From NCBI GenBank assembly GCA_021323735.1, contig JAJPKM010000011.1, forward strand, positions 17,069 to 81,068: DNA of 64,000 nt, written 5' to 3'. Positions 9,483 to 18,356 of the stretch are shown piece by piece. Origin of the DNA: Gammaproteobacteria bacterium (GTDB lineage Bacteria; Pseudomonadota; Gammaproteobacteria; Steroidobacterales; Steroidobacteraceae). Every line of letters starts with the position of its first letter. Position 1 is the stretch's first letter. The position numbers were made by a program, and so were the translations under genes. Under the pieces are notes generated by a model. The model had not been told where the DNA came from. It was given only the letters and a program-made list of their open reading frames with translations, and did not search any database.

Positions 9483-10901
9483 GTGACAACACCCGCCATC
9501 CAGTCGAAGAAGAACCTGGCAGGCCTCGCGCCTCCGCCGCAGAAACCCGCCTCCTTGCTCGCCACCGTGCGCGCCACAAAGGGCAATTTCTTCGAAATCA
9601 TTCCGCTTGCCGCCTACGAGCAACCCTACTATCTGTGGAAGTCGATGTTGGGTTCCGTGCTCATGGTGAACGACCCGGAGGGCGTGCGTCGTGTGCTTCT
9701 CGATAACGTCGCCAACTACCCGAAGAACGAGATGGAGATCAAGTTCTTCTCGGCCATGTTCGGCGAAGGCCTGTTGAGTGCACCGGGCCCTAAATGGCGC
9801 GCACACCGCAAAGTGATGGCGCCTTCCTTCGGCACGCGCACGGTGGAATCGTATGCGCCGGCCATGGTCGAGACCACGGTCGCCTTTGCGCACCAATGGG
9901 ATGCACTGCCCGACTTGGCGGAAATGGATATCGCCGCGCAAATGAAGGCGCTGACCTTGAAGATCATTTGCCGCACCATGTTTTCCTCGGACGCGGAAGA
10001 ATTGGCCGCGCACGCCGGCGAGGCGCTGGAGTTCGCGCAGGCATCCTTGGAATTCGGCCTGCTGGACATTCTGCCCCTGATCGGCCCCCGGCGCATCAAG
10101 CGCAAGGAGGAAGCCATACGCACCCACTTCAAGGGCATGGATGCGGCGATTTATCGACTGATCGGCGAGCGTGAGAAGATCCGCCACGAAGCGCCCCAGG
10201 ATTTTTTGACCCGCCTGGTTGCCGCCAAGGACCCGGACGATGGTGTGGGCCTCAACGCCACGGAAGTGCGCGACGAGGTGATCACCATTTTCATGGCGGG
10301 CCATGAGACCACTGCGGTGACCATGACCTGGGTATGGTATCTGCTGTCGCAGCACCCGGGCGAAGAGGCGACCCTGCACCAGGAATTGGATACGGTGCTC
10401 GGCGGCAGAATTCCGACGGTGGAGGATCTGCCCAATCTGCCCTACACCCGCATGGTCATCGAAGAAGCGATGCGCGTCTACCCACCGGCACCGGGAATCT
10501 CCATGCGAGAGGCCAAGGAGGCCGACGAGTTGTGCGGATTCAAAGTGACCCCAGGTCAGCAGGTGATGGTCTCACCCTGGATAATGCATCGCCACCGCCG
10601 TCTATGGGACGACCCGGAACGCTTCGATCCGACACGCTTCGCTGAAGGATCGAGCGAAAAGCGCCCGCGCTTTGCCTACCTGCCCTTCGGCGGCGGTCCC
10701 CGGGTATGCATCGGCGCGACCCTTGCCATGACCGAAGCCATATTGATCCTCGCCGTGCTCGCGCAGCGCTTTCGCCTTCGGCTGAAGGATGGCCACGACG
10801 TTAAGCTGCAAACTCGCATTACTCTGCGCCCCAAGAATGGAATGATGACTATTTTGGAGCGTCGCCGACCGGCACCGGCGCGGGGAGACGCCACGATCTG
10901 A
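9483..10901 (+). CDS. Cytochrome P450
   Basis: 472 residues with all P450 hallmarks: oxygen-binding I-helix AGHETT at about 272-277, the ExxR helix (EEAMRVYPPAPG), the meander/PERF-like DPERFDPTRF, and the heme loop FGGGPRVCIG with the proximal Cys at ~409. The sequence style (ELL-type MFGEGLLSAPGPKWRAHRKVMAPSF) resembles CYP102/CYP110-like bacterial enzymes that act on fatty acids or terpenes. No dedicated ferredoxin or reductase gene is adjacent. Start is GTG at 9483; no better ATG precedes it. Preceded by a 188-bp gap with TATACT-type sequence, so it is probably transcribed separately from paa. Substrate unknown. Confidence 0.9.
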   Translation: MTTPAIQSKKNLAGLAPPPQKPASLLATVRATKGNFFEIIPLAAYEQPYYLWKSMLGSVLMVNDPEGVRRVLLDNVANYPKNEMEIKFFSAMFGEGLLSAPGPKWRAHRKVMAPSFGTRTVESYAPAMVETTVAFAHQWDALPDLAEMDIAAQMKALTLKIICRTMFSSDAEELAAHAGEALEFAQASLEFGLLDILPLIGPRRIKRKEEAIRTHFKGMDAAIYRLIGEREKIRHEAPQDFLTRLVAAKDPDDGVGLNATEVRDEVITIFMAGHETTAVTMTWVWYLLSQHPGEEATLHQELDTVLGGRIPTVEDLPNLPYTRMVIEEAMRVYPPAPGISMREAKEADELCGFKVTPGQQVMVSPWIMHRHRRLWDDPERFDPTRFAEGSSEKRPRFAYLPFGGGPRVCIGATLAMTEAILILAVLAQRFRLRLKDGHDVKLQTRITLRPKNGMMTILERRRPAPARGDATI

Positions 10902-10970
10902 GATGACAACGCCGGTCGAACAAGCGAGCGATTTCGTATTGACCGATCAGCGCCAATGAATCGATTGCAC

Positions 10971-11177
10971 TCAGACCGGTTTTCGCATCGCGTCCAGCGC
11001 CGCTCGGGCAAGAAACCCGGACCGGGTTTCGCCCTGCTTACGCGCATGAGCATCTACTGCCCGAAGAATCCGCTGCGGCAAAGTAATGTTGACTCTGGCG
11101 GCCTTATCTCCGAGCTCGCTGACGTCGACGTCTACGATCGCCCATGTATGGAGCTGATTTATCCAGTCGCCACTCAT
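10971..11177 (-). pseudogene. HicB-type antitoxin, N-terminal domain missing
   Basis: 68 residues. The C-terminal two thirds (WAIVDVDVSELGDKAARVN, then LPQRILRAVDAHARK and ETRSGFLARAALDAM) is the linker and ribbon-helix-helix DNA-binding part of HicB-family antitoxins. The N-terminal partial RNase-H-like domain that contacts the HicA toxin is absent, and no hicA is seen. Its ATG overlaps the tgt stop in an ATGA, so the remnant may be translated by coupling and act as a lone DNA-binding protein. I call it a truncated gene; a functional short RHH regulator is the alternative. Confidence 0.65.
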
Positions 11178-13219
11178 CCGCCATTGAACTGCGGATGATT
11201 GAGCACCGCTTCGTGCCAGGTGGCATCCTCGACGGAACTGCCGAAGGGTGCCTGGGCATCGCTGCGCCGCCACTTGGCCAGCCATTCCTGCCCCAACAAA
11301 TCATGGGCGTGCGGAGCAGCCGCCGCGCGCGGCGATAGGCCGATGGTGGTCTCCGACTTGGGGCCGGTCGCCCTACCCTTAGCCACATAAAAGCCGGCGG
11401 CCAGCATGGCCGCCCGGACGCTCGTGGAGTACGTATAGGTAAAAAGTTCAGCCGGTTTGTGTGCACAGGCCTCGGCCAGTTCGCGAAACGCCGGCAACGT
11501 CCATAGTGCGCTGTCGGTCCTGAAGGAGAACGGATCGAAGAAAATAATGTCGGGCGGTGGCGCGTCGAATTTCCTGGTGGCGAAGTCGCCACGCAACAGT
11601 CGCCAGTCGATCGCGGCGCTGCCACTGGTCCAGCGATCCTCGGACAGCATCGACCGCGGCGCTGCATGATGCAGATGTTTGAACCAGCCGGGATGGTCCA
11701 ACGCCAACTTGAGCGAGTCCAGGTCATTCTCGAAGCTGATGAGGACGAGGCGCCGTGCCGGAGCGGCGCCCGCGACGGCGGATGCGGAGCTCAATCCTTC
11801 CGCCGCCAGTACGGCGGCCATGGCATTGGCTGCCGCTCCCAATCCCACGTCCCAAACCACCAGCGGCTCATCCTGGGGAGTAAGCAGGCGCTCAACCAGC
11901 CGCGACTGCTCCAAATACAGCGAACGGGATTCTTCGGCCGGATCACCGCCGGGATGCATCACCTCGCCCGAGATCATGTCGCGAATGTACCCTGCGCCGT
12001 CCTTGACGAGGAGTTCGTAACGCCCCCGCTTGCGCTTGGCCGCGCGCGCCGCGGCCTTGGTCACGTGAGTGGCGCGCTTGCCGTAGCTGTCGCGCGCGTC
12101 GAGCACATCACGCTGCGCACGGTAGAACGGCAGCCATGTGTCCGCCAGAATGTGCGCCCGCATCGTGCGCATCAATTGCATGTAGAAATGGATATTGTGC
12201 AGGCTGAGCAACTGCCAGCCCGCGGTCTCATGCACGCGCTGCAGATGGAACAGATAGGCGATGGAGTGCGTCTTGCAGGTGTAGCAATCGCATGCCGGAT
12301 CGATGGGACCTTCCATGCCTCGGTAGGCTGCGCGCCTCAGGTCGCGCCTGCCTAAGCTGGTGAAGGCCACACCCTGCTTGGCCAGCGACGTGGGGAGAAT
12401 GCAATCGAACATATCCACGCCGCGATGCACGGCTTCGAGCAAGTCGCGGGTCGTTCCCACGCCCATGAGATATCGTGGGCTGTCGCGCGGCAACCATTCG
12501 GTGACGGTAGCCGTACAGTCCTCGCGCTCTGCGCTGCTTTCGCCTACCGCAAGACCGCCGATGGCGTATCCGTCGAAGGGCATTTGAGCGATGGTTTGCG
12601 CGCTTTCGATGCGAAGATCGGCATAACTGGCGCCTTGCACGATGCCGAACAGCGCCTGCGTCGAGTCGCCGCGCGCCGCCAGGCTGCGCTGCGCCCAGCG
12701 ATGGGTCACCTGCATCGTCTCGCGGGCGACACCGTGTTCGACGGTCGAGGGAACGCATTGATCGAGCACCATCATGATGTCGGCGCCGATGGCCTTCTGC
12801 GCCTCGATGCTGCTCTCGGGGCTCAATCGAACCAGGGTGTTGTCGACATAGCTGGTGAATTCGGCATATTCCTCGCGCAGCGTCCGGCTGCCCGGAAGGG
12901 AAAATATTTGATATCCGCCGGAATCGGTCAATACCGATCGCGGCCAGTTCATGAAGCCATGGATGCCGCCGAATTTGCGGAAGATCTCGAGACCCGGCCG
13001 CAACAGAAGATGATAGGTATTGGCCAAAAGAACCTGGGCGCCGCAGGCCAGCAGGTCGTCGCGGCGCTGTGACCGCACGGCGGCATGAGTTCCCACCGGC
13101 ATGAAGGTGGGGGTGAGCACTTCGTTGTGGCGGGTCGTGAAACGCGCCGCGCGGGCACTCGACCCTTCAGCCGTGGCTTCGAGCGTAAAATGCAGCCGCT
13201 TTGAGGCGGCATGGGTCAT
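11174..13219 (-). CDS. tgt: Queuine tRNA-ribosyltransferase fused to an MnmC/MnmD-like methyltransferase domain
   Basis: 681 residues. Residues ~1-390 are a bacterial Tgt: LTDSGGYQIFSLPG with the general-base Asp, ALFGIVQGA, the IGGLAVGE loop, the nucleophile region GVDMFDCILPT, and zinc ligands in CDCYTCKTHS with the His of SLHNIHFY. It exchanges G34 for preQ1 in GUN-anticodon tRNAs. Residues ~398-675 look like the SAM-dependent MnmD/DUF752 domain of MnmC: VVWDVGLGAAANAM as the SAM loop, IIFFDPFSFRTDSALWT, and TYTYSTSVRAAMLAAGF. That domain normally finishes mnm5(s2)U34. The usual PTRxAR of Tgt is PTSLAK here. The start at 13219 is a choice; an ATG at 13234 is nearly as good and neither has a clear ribosome site. 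Confidence 0.85.
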   Translation of the reverse strand: MTHAASKRLHFTLEATAEGSSARAARFTTRHNEVLTPTFMPVGTHAAVRSQRRDDLLACGAQVLLANTYHLLLRPGLEIFRKFGGIHGFMNWPRSVLTDSGGYQIFSLPGSRTLREEYAEFTSYVDNTLVRLSPESSIEAQKAIGADIMMVLDQCVPSTVEHGVARETMQVTHRWAQRSLAARGDSTQALFGIVQGASYADLRIESAQTIAQMPFDGYAIGGLAVGESSAEREDCTATVTEWLPRDSPRYLMGVGTTRDLLEAVHRGVDMFDCILPTSLAKQGVAFTSLGRRDLRRAAYRGMEGPIDPACDCYTCKTHSIAYLFHLQRVHETAGWQLLSLHNIHFYMQLMRTMRAHILADTWLPFYRAQRDVLDARDSYGKRATHVTKAAARAAKRKRGRYELLVKDGAGYIRDMISGEVMHPGGDPAEESRSLYLEQSRLVERLLTPQDEPLVVWDVGLGAAANAMAAVLAAEGLSSASAVAGAAPARRLVLISFENDLDSLKLALDHPGWFKHLHHAAPRSMLSEDRWTSGSAAIDWRLLRGDFATRKFDAPPPDIIFFDPFSFRTDSALWTLPAFRELAEACAHKPAELFTYTYSTSVRAAMLAAGFYVAKGRATGPKSETTIGLSPRAAAAPHAHDLLGQEWLAKWRRSDAQAPFGSSVEDATWHEAVLNHPQFNGG

Positions 13220-13267
13220 AGTATAGTGTGGCATACGATGCAGAAATGATTCGACAGAGAGGATGAT

Positions 13268-13711
13268 ATGCTCGATTTGGCCAAGGCCAGCGCAATTGTT
13301 GACAAGGCACTGGAACAAGCACGCGCCTTGAAGCTGCCGCCGCTCACCGTCGCCGTGCTCGATGCCGCCGGCTGCTTGGTTTCCTTCAAGCGTGAAGACG
13401 GCACCAGTCTGCTGCGCCCCGATATTGCGCAGGCCAAAGCCTACGGTGCCCTAGCGATGGGGATGGGCAGCCGGGCAATTGCGGCCCGGGCAGCGGTATC
13501 GCCCGCCTTCATATCGGCGGTAAATGCCTTGGCGGGCGGACGACTCATTCCGGTTCCCGGCGGTGTGCTCATTCGATCCGGCGACAAGGCAATTATCGGT
13601 GCGGTCGGCATTACCGGCGCACCTTCGGAGCAGGATGAGGCTTGCGCCATAGCGGGCATCATGTCAGTCGGCCTGACGGCGGATACCGGCGCGGAGGCAG
13701 CCACGAAATGA
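13268..13711 (+). CDS. GlcG/HbpS family (DUF336) protein
   Basis: 147 residues starting MLDLAKASAIVDKALEQAR after a GAGAGG site. The pattern LTVAVLDAAGCLVSFKREDG, SRAIAARAAVSPAFISAVNAL and RLIPVPGGVLIRSGDKAIIGAVGITGAPSEQDEACA is diagnostic of the GlcG/HbpS fold, full length. Members bind haem or cobalamin-like ligands (HbpS) or have unknown roles beside glycolate, PduO or diol genes. Cytoplasmic by sequence (no signal peptide). Divergent from tgt with a 48-bp gap; followed at 21 bp by a CPBP protease gene, perhaps co-transcribed. Confidence 0.85.
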   Translation: MLDLAKASAIVDKALEQARALKLPPLTVAVLDAAGCLVSFKREDGTSLLRPDIAQAKAYGALAMGMGSRAIAARAAVSPAFISAVNALAGGRLIPVPGGVLIRSGDKAIIGAVGITGAPSEQDEACAIAGIMSVGLTADTGAEAATK

Positions 13712-13732
13712 CAGGCTAGTTGGGGGAACTGC

Positions 13733-14656
13733 ATGCCGCTTCTGCCACGCATCGATTCTCGATCGACCACCTTTATCGGCGGATATCTCACGCTCTGGGC
13801 CGCGGCAACGGGCTATCTCGGCCTCACGGGAGTCGACTGGACATTCCCCGTTTTTTCGCTGGCGGTGTTCGGCGCCGCGCTGCCCGCCTTGAGCATCGCA
13901 CTGACCCACAAAGCCACGCCGCCACCGGTTGCAGTCCCACGCCCGAAAGTGGAACTCACGGCGTTGCTCCTGTTCCTCGCGGTCTATGCCGTGATTTTTC
14001 TCGGTTGGGGAATGAGCGCGACGCGCGCCCTGGCGCCCGCCGGCCGGGAGCGTGAACTGCTGGTGCTCGGGGTCAAGCTCATCGTACACGTCGCCGCGCC
14101 GGCAGCCTTGTTGGCGGCGCTTGGGGCACCGCTCGCGGTGTTATTCGGCAGCGGAATTCGGCGTCCGGGTTTCTGGCCACCCCTGCTGGCGCTGGGTGCC
14201 ATCATTCTTGCGCTGATGTGTGTGGTCTCGCCGTCGCTCAGCGAGATTGCAGCGCTGCACGCCTCAGCCACAACGCTTGCCTGGGCCGCACCGGCGACCT
14301 TCATCTGGCTCGCCCTCGAGGCGGGCCTGTGTGAGGAATTTCTGTTTCGCGCGGTCTTGCAAACCCGGCTCGCCGCGGCGCTGAAGAGTGAAGCAGGCGC
14401 CGTCGTGACCGGCGCGTTGCTGTTCAGTCTGGCCCACGCGCCGGGGCTGTATCTGCGCGGGCATCCCGGCATCGACGGCTATTCCACCGATCCCGTTCAG
14501 GTGATGGCCTTTACCGTCGCCACCCTTTCGCCGATCGCGATTCTCTTCGGTACGTTATGGGCGCGCACCCGCAGCCTGCTGCTGATCGTGCTGCTGCACG
14601 CGGCCGTCGATGTGCTGCCGAACCTGGCGGACTTCATTCGCACCTGGACCGGTTGA
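13733..14656 (+). CDS. CPBP (CAAX/Abi-type) intramembrane metalloprotease
   Basis: 307 residues, about eight hydrophobic segments. The three CPBP motifs are present: EAGLCEEFLFRAVLQ (EExxxR), FSLAHAPGLYL (the His), and IVLLHAAVDVLPN (HxxxD-like). These glutamate-type intramembrane proteases are related to Rce1; bacterial members can process peptides or confer bacteriocin immunity. Start ATG follows TTGGGGGAACTGC. Its substrate cannot be told from neighbours. Confidence 0.86.
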   Translation: MPLLPRIDSRSTTFIGGYLTLWAAATGYLGLTGVDWTFPVFSLAVFGAALPALSIALTHKATPPPVAVPRPKVELTALLLFLAVYAVIFLGWGMSATRALAPAGRERELLVLGVKLIVHVAAPAALLAALGAPLAVLFGSGIRRPGFWPPLLALGAIILALMCVVSPSLSEIAALHASATTLAWAAPATFIWLALEAGLCEEFLFRAVLQTRLAAALKSEAGAVVTGALLFSLAHAPGLYLRGHPGIDGYSTDPVQVMAFTVATLSPIAILFGTLWARTRSLLLIVLLHAAVDVLPNLADFIRTWTG

Positions 14657-14669
14657 CCACGCCGCATTG

Positions 14670-15680
14670 TCAGGCCTTGCGCGAGAATGCCAGGCAGACC
14701 GTTCTCGAACGCACGACACCCCGCGCCGCGCTTCCGCGCAGATGGGGCACGCGCCAGAAAACCCGATGTTCACGGCGAACGAGATGTCCCCGGACATGGT
14801 GCAGGCGGGGTGATTGGCGGCCGCTGGGATCGCCGCTTGGTTCCGACGTCAACACGGTATCCAGGGCGGCATTGATTTCGATGTGGTCGAGCAGCGGCGC
14901 ACGCCCGTGGGCCAGGCGTTTGCGATTGATGGCGGCGCGCGAGACGGCCATCGAACGTGTGGCGTCCTTCGCGTTCAGCAATAGCAGGAATGCGATGAGG
15001 AATGGCGCATCCCAGGCGACCGAGTTGATCGAATCACCGACCAAGCGCCTCTTGAACGCCGCATCCCGTGCGGCCTCTCGATAGTAATTGGCCCATAGAT
15101 CATCAAAACGAAACCTGACGTGGTCCAAAAGCCCCGACATTCCCGGATTGTCCCCATGAGTGGCGTCGAGTAGACCGCCGCCCAAGACGTCGCTCGCGAC
15201 CTCGGGGTGCGCAAACGCACTGCGCAGATCCAGGTGAGTCTCGAGCGGCGAGAGGATCAAGGCGGCGCCTTCGTCGGCGGGCGCATCGACCCAGAAGGTT
15301 CTCACCACGGCGGTCTGCCCATCGGCCGAGGCTCGCAGCAGTACGCCCACCTTGCGGCCCTTGGCCACGGAATCGAGCGCCGCGCCTGGATGCGTCTCAT
15401 GGATCACGCGCTTGTGGGCTTCGTCGTTCCATTCCAACCACAGGTGGGGTGCAGGCATGCGCAATAAATCCAAGCAGCCGACCAGCCGCGCGCCGTCCGC
15501 GAAGGCCAATTCCGCACAGGCGCGCGTCAAATCATCGCCGAGCACGAAGCGCAGCGGGCAAGCCGCCACTTGAGCTGCAAAACGACCGGCGCCGAGAACC
15601 TCCGGTGTCATGGACGGCAGGTAGGCCGGCACCGATGGCGGCAGCGCCGGGCAATGGGCAACGCTATCCAGTAAACGCAT
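14670..15680 (-). CDS. Conserved hypothetical protein
   Basis: 336 residues, no signal peptide or membrane segment. Codon use and length make it a real gene, convergent with the CPBP gene (13 bp between stops). Mostly alpha/beta without a motif I know. The C-terminus (SPRLHHVRGHLVRREHRVFWRVPHLRG, here quoted only to mark the HHVRGHxxRR and FWRxPHxRG signatures, then RTVCLAF) is a pattern I recall at the end of unannotated proteobacterial and phage proteins of unknown function. No role assigned. Confidence 0.7.
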   Translation of the reverse strand: MRLLDSVAHCPALPPSVPAYLPSMTPEVLGAGRFAAQVAACPLRFVLGDDLTRACAELAFADGARLVGCLDLLRMPAPHLWLEWNDEAHKRVIHETHPGAALDSVAKGRKVGVLLRASADGQTAVVRTFWVDAPADEGAALILSPLETHLDLRSAFAHPEVASDVLGGGLLDATHGDNPGMSGLLDHVRFRFDDLWANYYREAARDAAFKRRLVGDSINSVAWDAPFLIAFLLLLNAKDATRSMAVSRAAINRKRLAHGRAPLLDHIEINAALDTVLTSEPSGDPSGRQSPRLHHVRGHLVRREHRVFWRVPHLRGSAARGVVRSRTVCLAFSRKA

Positions 15681-15887
15681 CGGCGCGGCATCCTCACGAG
15701 CTGGGTAGTCCAGTGAGATAGCGGATTCGTTGTTTGCGTTGTGGAGAAGTCGACGAACTCGTCCCGTTGATCGACGGATTCGTCCCGGATCGATGCTACC
15801 GGTGACCTAAGCAGGAGGACAGCAGTTCACGGCGCGCCTAACGGGCATCCATGAACAACGAACCATCAGCTCACTCGTGATCGGTTC

Positions 15888-15908
15888 GGGCGGAGCTTCG
15901 GTCCGCCC
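15888..15908 (-). terminator. Hairpin downstream of glpF
   Basis: A perfect 7-bp stem GGGCGGA / TCCGCCC with the loop GCTTCGG begins 15 bp after the glpF stop on the minus strand. No long U-run follows, so termination may be only partial or Rho-assisted. Confidence 0.5.
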
Positions 15909-15922
15909 TTGAACAGTCGCCG

Positions 15923-16648
15923 CTAAATGCCGATCATTTTCACCACGACACCGGCACCGGCCGCACCCAGCAAGGGGCCGACGATGGGCACGAAGGCGTA
16001 GCCGAAATCCGAGCTGCCCTTCCCGGGGATCGGGAGCACGGCGTGCATGATGCGAGGACCCAGATCGCGCGCAGTGTTGATGGCGTAGCCGGTGGGTCCG
16101 CCGAGCGACAGGCCGATGCCCCACACCAGGGAGCCCACCAAAAAAGGACCCAACCCTGGGCTCAAGCCGACTCCCGTACCGTACTTCGACGAGATCGAGG
16201 CGGCGACCAGCACCAGGACAAACGCACCGATCACTTCATTGAGAATGTTCGCCAGCGGCGCCCTGATCGCTGGAATGGTGGAAAAACAGGCGAGTTTGTC
16301 CAGAGGATCCGGCGTCTTTTCCCAATGCGACCAATAGCTGAGCCATACCAACGCAGCGCCCAACATGGCTCCCAGCATTTGGGCCGGCACGTAGATGGGG
16401 AGCCGGCTCCAATCGCCGGTCGATACGGCAACACCCACGGTGACGGCGGGATTCAAGTGACCGTCGCTGCCTACCGCGAGTGCGGTAAATACGCCCGCCA
16501 TCACGGCAAAGCACCACGCGGCGGTAATCACCATCCACCCGGATTTTTCCCCCTTGGTCTGCCGCAAAACCACGTTCGCGACCACGCCATTACCGAGCAA
16601 AATCATGATCATCGTGCCGAAAAGCTCGCCGAGAAATGCGGAATGCAT
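15923..16648 (-). CDS. glpF: Glycerol facilitator / aquaglyceroporin (MIP family)
   Basis: 241 residues with six membrane spans plus two half-helices. The first pore motif is intact (GHLNPAVTVG); the second reads AINTARDLGPR, so NPA has become NTA while the Arg of the selectivity filter stays. The asparagine that caps the channel is kept in both. Glycerol-type features (long loop, GPRI Asp-Leu-Gly) and position 35 bp after glpK in the same direction support glycerol uptake, with GlpK trapping it as glycerol-3-phosphate. The start at 16648 follows AAGGGGGAAATA; the frame is open further upstream but that overlaps glpK. Confidence 0.9.
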   Translation of the reverse strand: MHSAFLGELFGTMIMILLGNGVVANVVLRQTKGEKSGWMVITAAWCFAVMAGVFTALAVGSDGHLNPAVTVGVAVSTGDWSRLPIYVPAQMLGAMLGAALVWLSYWSHWEKTPDPLDKLACFSTIPAIRAPLANILNEVIGAFVLVLVAASISSKYGTGVGLSPGLGPFLVGSLVWGIGLSLGGPTGYAINTARDLGPRIMHAVLPIPGKGSSDFGYAFVPIVGPLLGAAGAGVVVKMIGI

Positions 16649-16683
16649 TATTTCCCCCTTAGCACCGTGTAACCGGCGTCGTA

Positions 16684-18183
16684 TTAGTCCAGCCAGTCCA
16701 GCGAGCGGGCGACAGCCTTCTGCCAGGATGCATACAGCGCGCTGCGGCGCTCCTGCGGCATCCGGGGTGCCCAGCGCTTGTCCACCGCCCAATTGCTGAC
16801 CAGATCCTCCCTATTGCGCCAATACCTTACCGCAAGACCGGCCGCGTAGGCGGCGCCCAATGCCGTGGTCTCGGTGATTTTCGGCCTGACGACGGGAACA
16901 TCGAGAATGTCGGCCTGAAACTGCATCAGCAGCTCGTTGCCCACCATGCCGCCATCGACGCGCAGCTCCGGGATGCGTATCGACGAATCCTTCTCCATCG
17001 CGCCGAGTACCTCGCGCGTCTGATACGCCGTGGCTTCCAGCACGGCGCGGCCGATGTGCGCTCGGGTGACGTAGCGCGTAAGACCGATGAGGGTGCCTCG
17101 CGCTCTTTCATTCCAGTGCGGTGCATACAAACCGGAGAATGCGGGCACGAAATACACCCCGCCGTTGTCCTCTACTTCGCCGGCCAGCTTTTCAACCTCC
17201 GAACTGCTGCCGATCAAGCCCAGATTATCCCGCAGCCATTGCACCAAGGCGCCGGTCACCGCGATCGAACCCTCCAACGCATAGCAGGCCTTTTCCTGCG
17301 CGATTTGATAGGCGACGGTGGTGATCAAACCGGCGGTCGAGGCGATGGGCTTCTCGCCCGTGTTCATGAGAAGGAAACACCCGGTGCCATAGGTGTTCTT
17401 CACTTCGCCGGGGCGAAAGCAAGCTTGGCCAACCAGGGCCGCTTGCTGATCGCCGAGAATCCCGGCGATGGGGACTCCGGCAAGCACCGGCGTCTTGGCT
17501 TCCGCATAGACTGCGCTGGAGGCAACGATGCGTGGCAGCAGTGCGCGCGGAATCAGCAATTCTTCGAGCAGCTTGGAGTCCCAATCGAGGGTGGCGAGAT
17601 TCATCAATTGCGTGCGGCTGGCATTGGTGACGTCGGTCATGTGCAATCCGCCGTTGATGCCGCCGGTCAGATTCCACAGCAGCCAGGTATCGATATTGCC
17701 GAACAGCAGAGCGCCCGACTGCGCTCGTGCGCGGGCGCCCGGCACGTTATCCAGAAGCCACTGCAACTTAAGACCGCTGAAATAGCTGGCCAGGGGCAAG
17801 CCGGTTTGAGCGCGAAACCGATTGGGCCCGCCTTGCCTCGCATACTGCGCAACCAGCTGGTCGACGCGGGTGTCCTGCCAGACCAGCGCGTTGTACAACG
17901 GCTTGCCGCTGCGACGATCCCAAAGGACGGTGGTCTCGCGTTGATTGGTGATGCCGACCGCGGCTAGATCGCCGGCCACCAATCCGGCCTTCGCCAGGGC
18001 GGCGCCCGCAACTTCTTGCGTGTTGCGCCAAATTTCCAACGGGTCGTGTTCGACCCAACCGGGCTTGGGGAATACCTGGGCATGCTCCTTCTGTGCCAGG
18101 GTGATGATGTTGCCGCCACGATCGAACACGATGAACCGCGTGCTAGTCGTGCCTTGATCGATCGCCCCTACGTATCGAGACAT
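16684..18183 (-). CDS. glpK: Glycerol kinase
   Basis: 499 residues, full length. FGGY-kinase landmarks: N-terminal [16 protein letters not shown] phosphate loop, [38 protein letters not shown] (quoted in part), and a C-terminal [18 protein letters not shown]. It phosphorylates glycerol with ATP in the cytoplasm. ATG at 18183 has GGGGATCACC upstream. It is the first gene of a glpK-glpF pair; no glpD or glpR is in the window. Confidence 0.96.
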   Translation of the reverse strand: MSRYVGAIDQGTTSTRFIVFDRGGNIITLAQKEHAQVFPKPGWVEHDPLEIWRNTQEVAGAALAKAGLVAGDLAAVGITNQRETTVLWDRRSGKPLYNALVWQDTRVDQLVAQYARQGGPNRFRAQTGLPLASYFSGLKLQWLLDNVPGARARAQSGALLFGNIDTWLLWNLTGGINGGLHMTDVTNASRTQLMNLATLDWDSKLLEELLIPRALLPRIVASSAVYAEAKTPVLAGVPIAGILGDQQAALVGQACFRPGEVKNTYGTGCFLLMNTGEKPIASTAGLITTVAYQIAQEKACYALEGSIAVTGALVQWLRDNLGLIGSSSEVEKLAGEVEDNGGVYFVPAFSGLYAPHWNERARGTLIGLTRYVTRAHIGRAVLEATAYQTREVLGAMEKDSSIRIPELRVDGGMVGNELLMQFQADILDVPVVRPKITETTALGAAYAAGLAVRYWRNREDLVSNWAVDKRWAPRMPQERRSALYASWQKAVARSLDWLD

Positions 18184-18274
18184 GGTGATCCCCGCAAATT
18201 TTATTATCTTTAAAGCGCTTCTCTAGCCGGCGTCCGCGTACTTATCAAGCCGGCGAGAAAATCTCTGTCCACTC

Positions 18275-18296
18275 GGAGCGCACGCTGCGGCGCTCC
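18275..18296 (-). terminator. Hairpin between ggt and glpK
   Basis: GGAGCGC and GCGCTCC form a perfect 7-bp stem around ACGCTGCG, 60 bp past the ggt stop on the minus strand. There is no U-tract, so it is a weak candidate. The rest of 18184-18356 shows no gene. Confidence 0.35.
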
Positions 18297-18356
18297 TATA
18301 TTGCGCCAACCACAATTCATACGTGCAATTTCTGTGGACACCCCACGCGATGGCAC

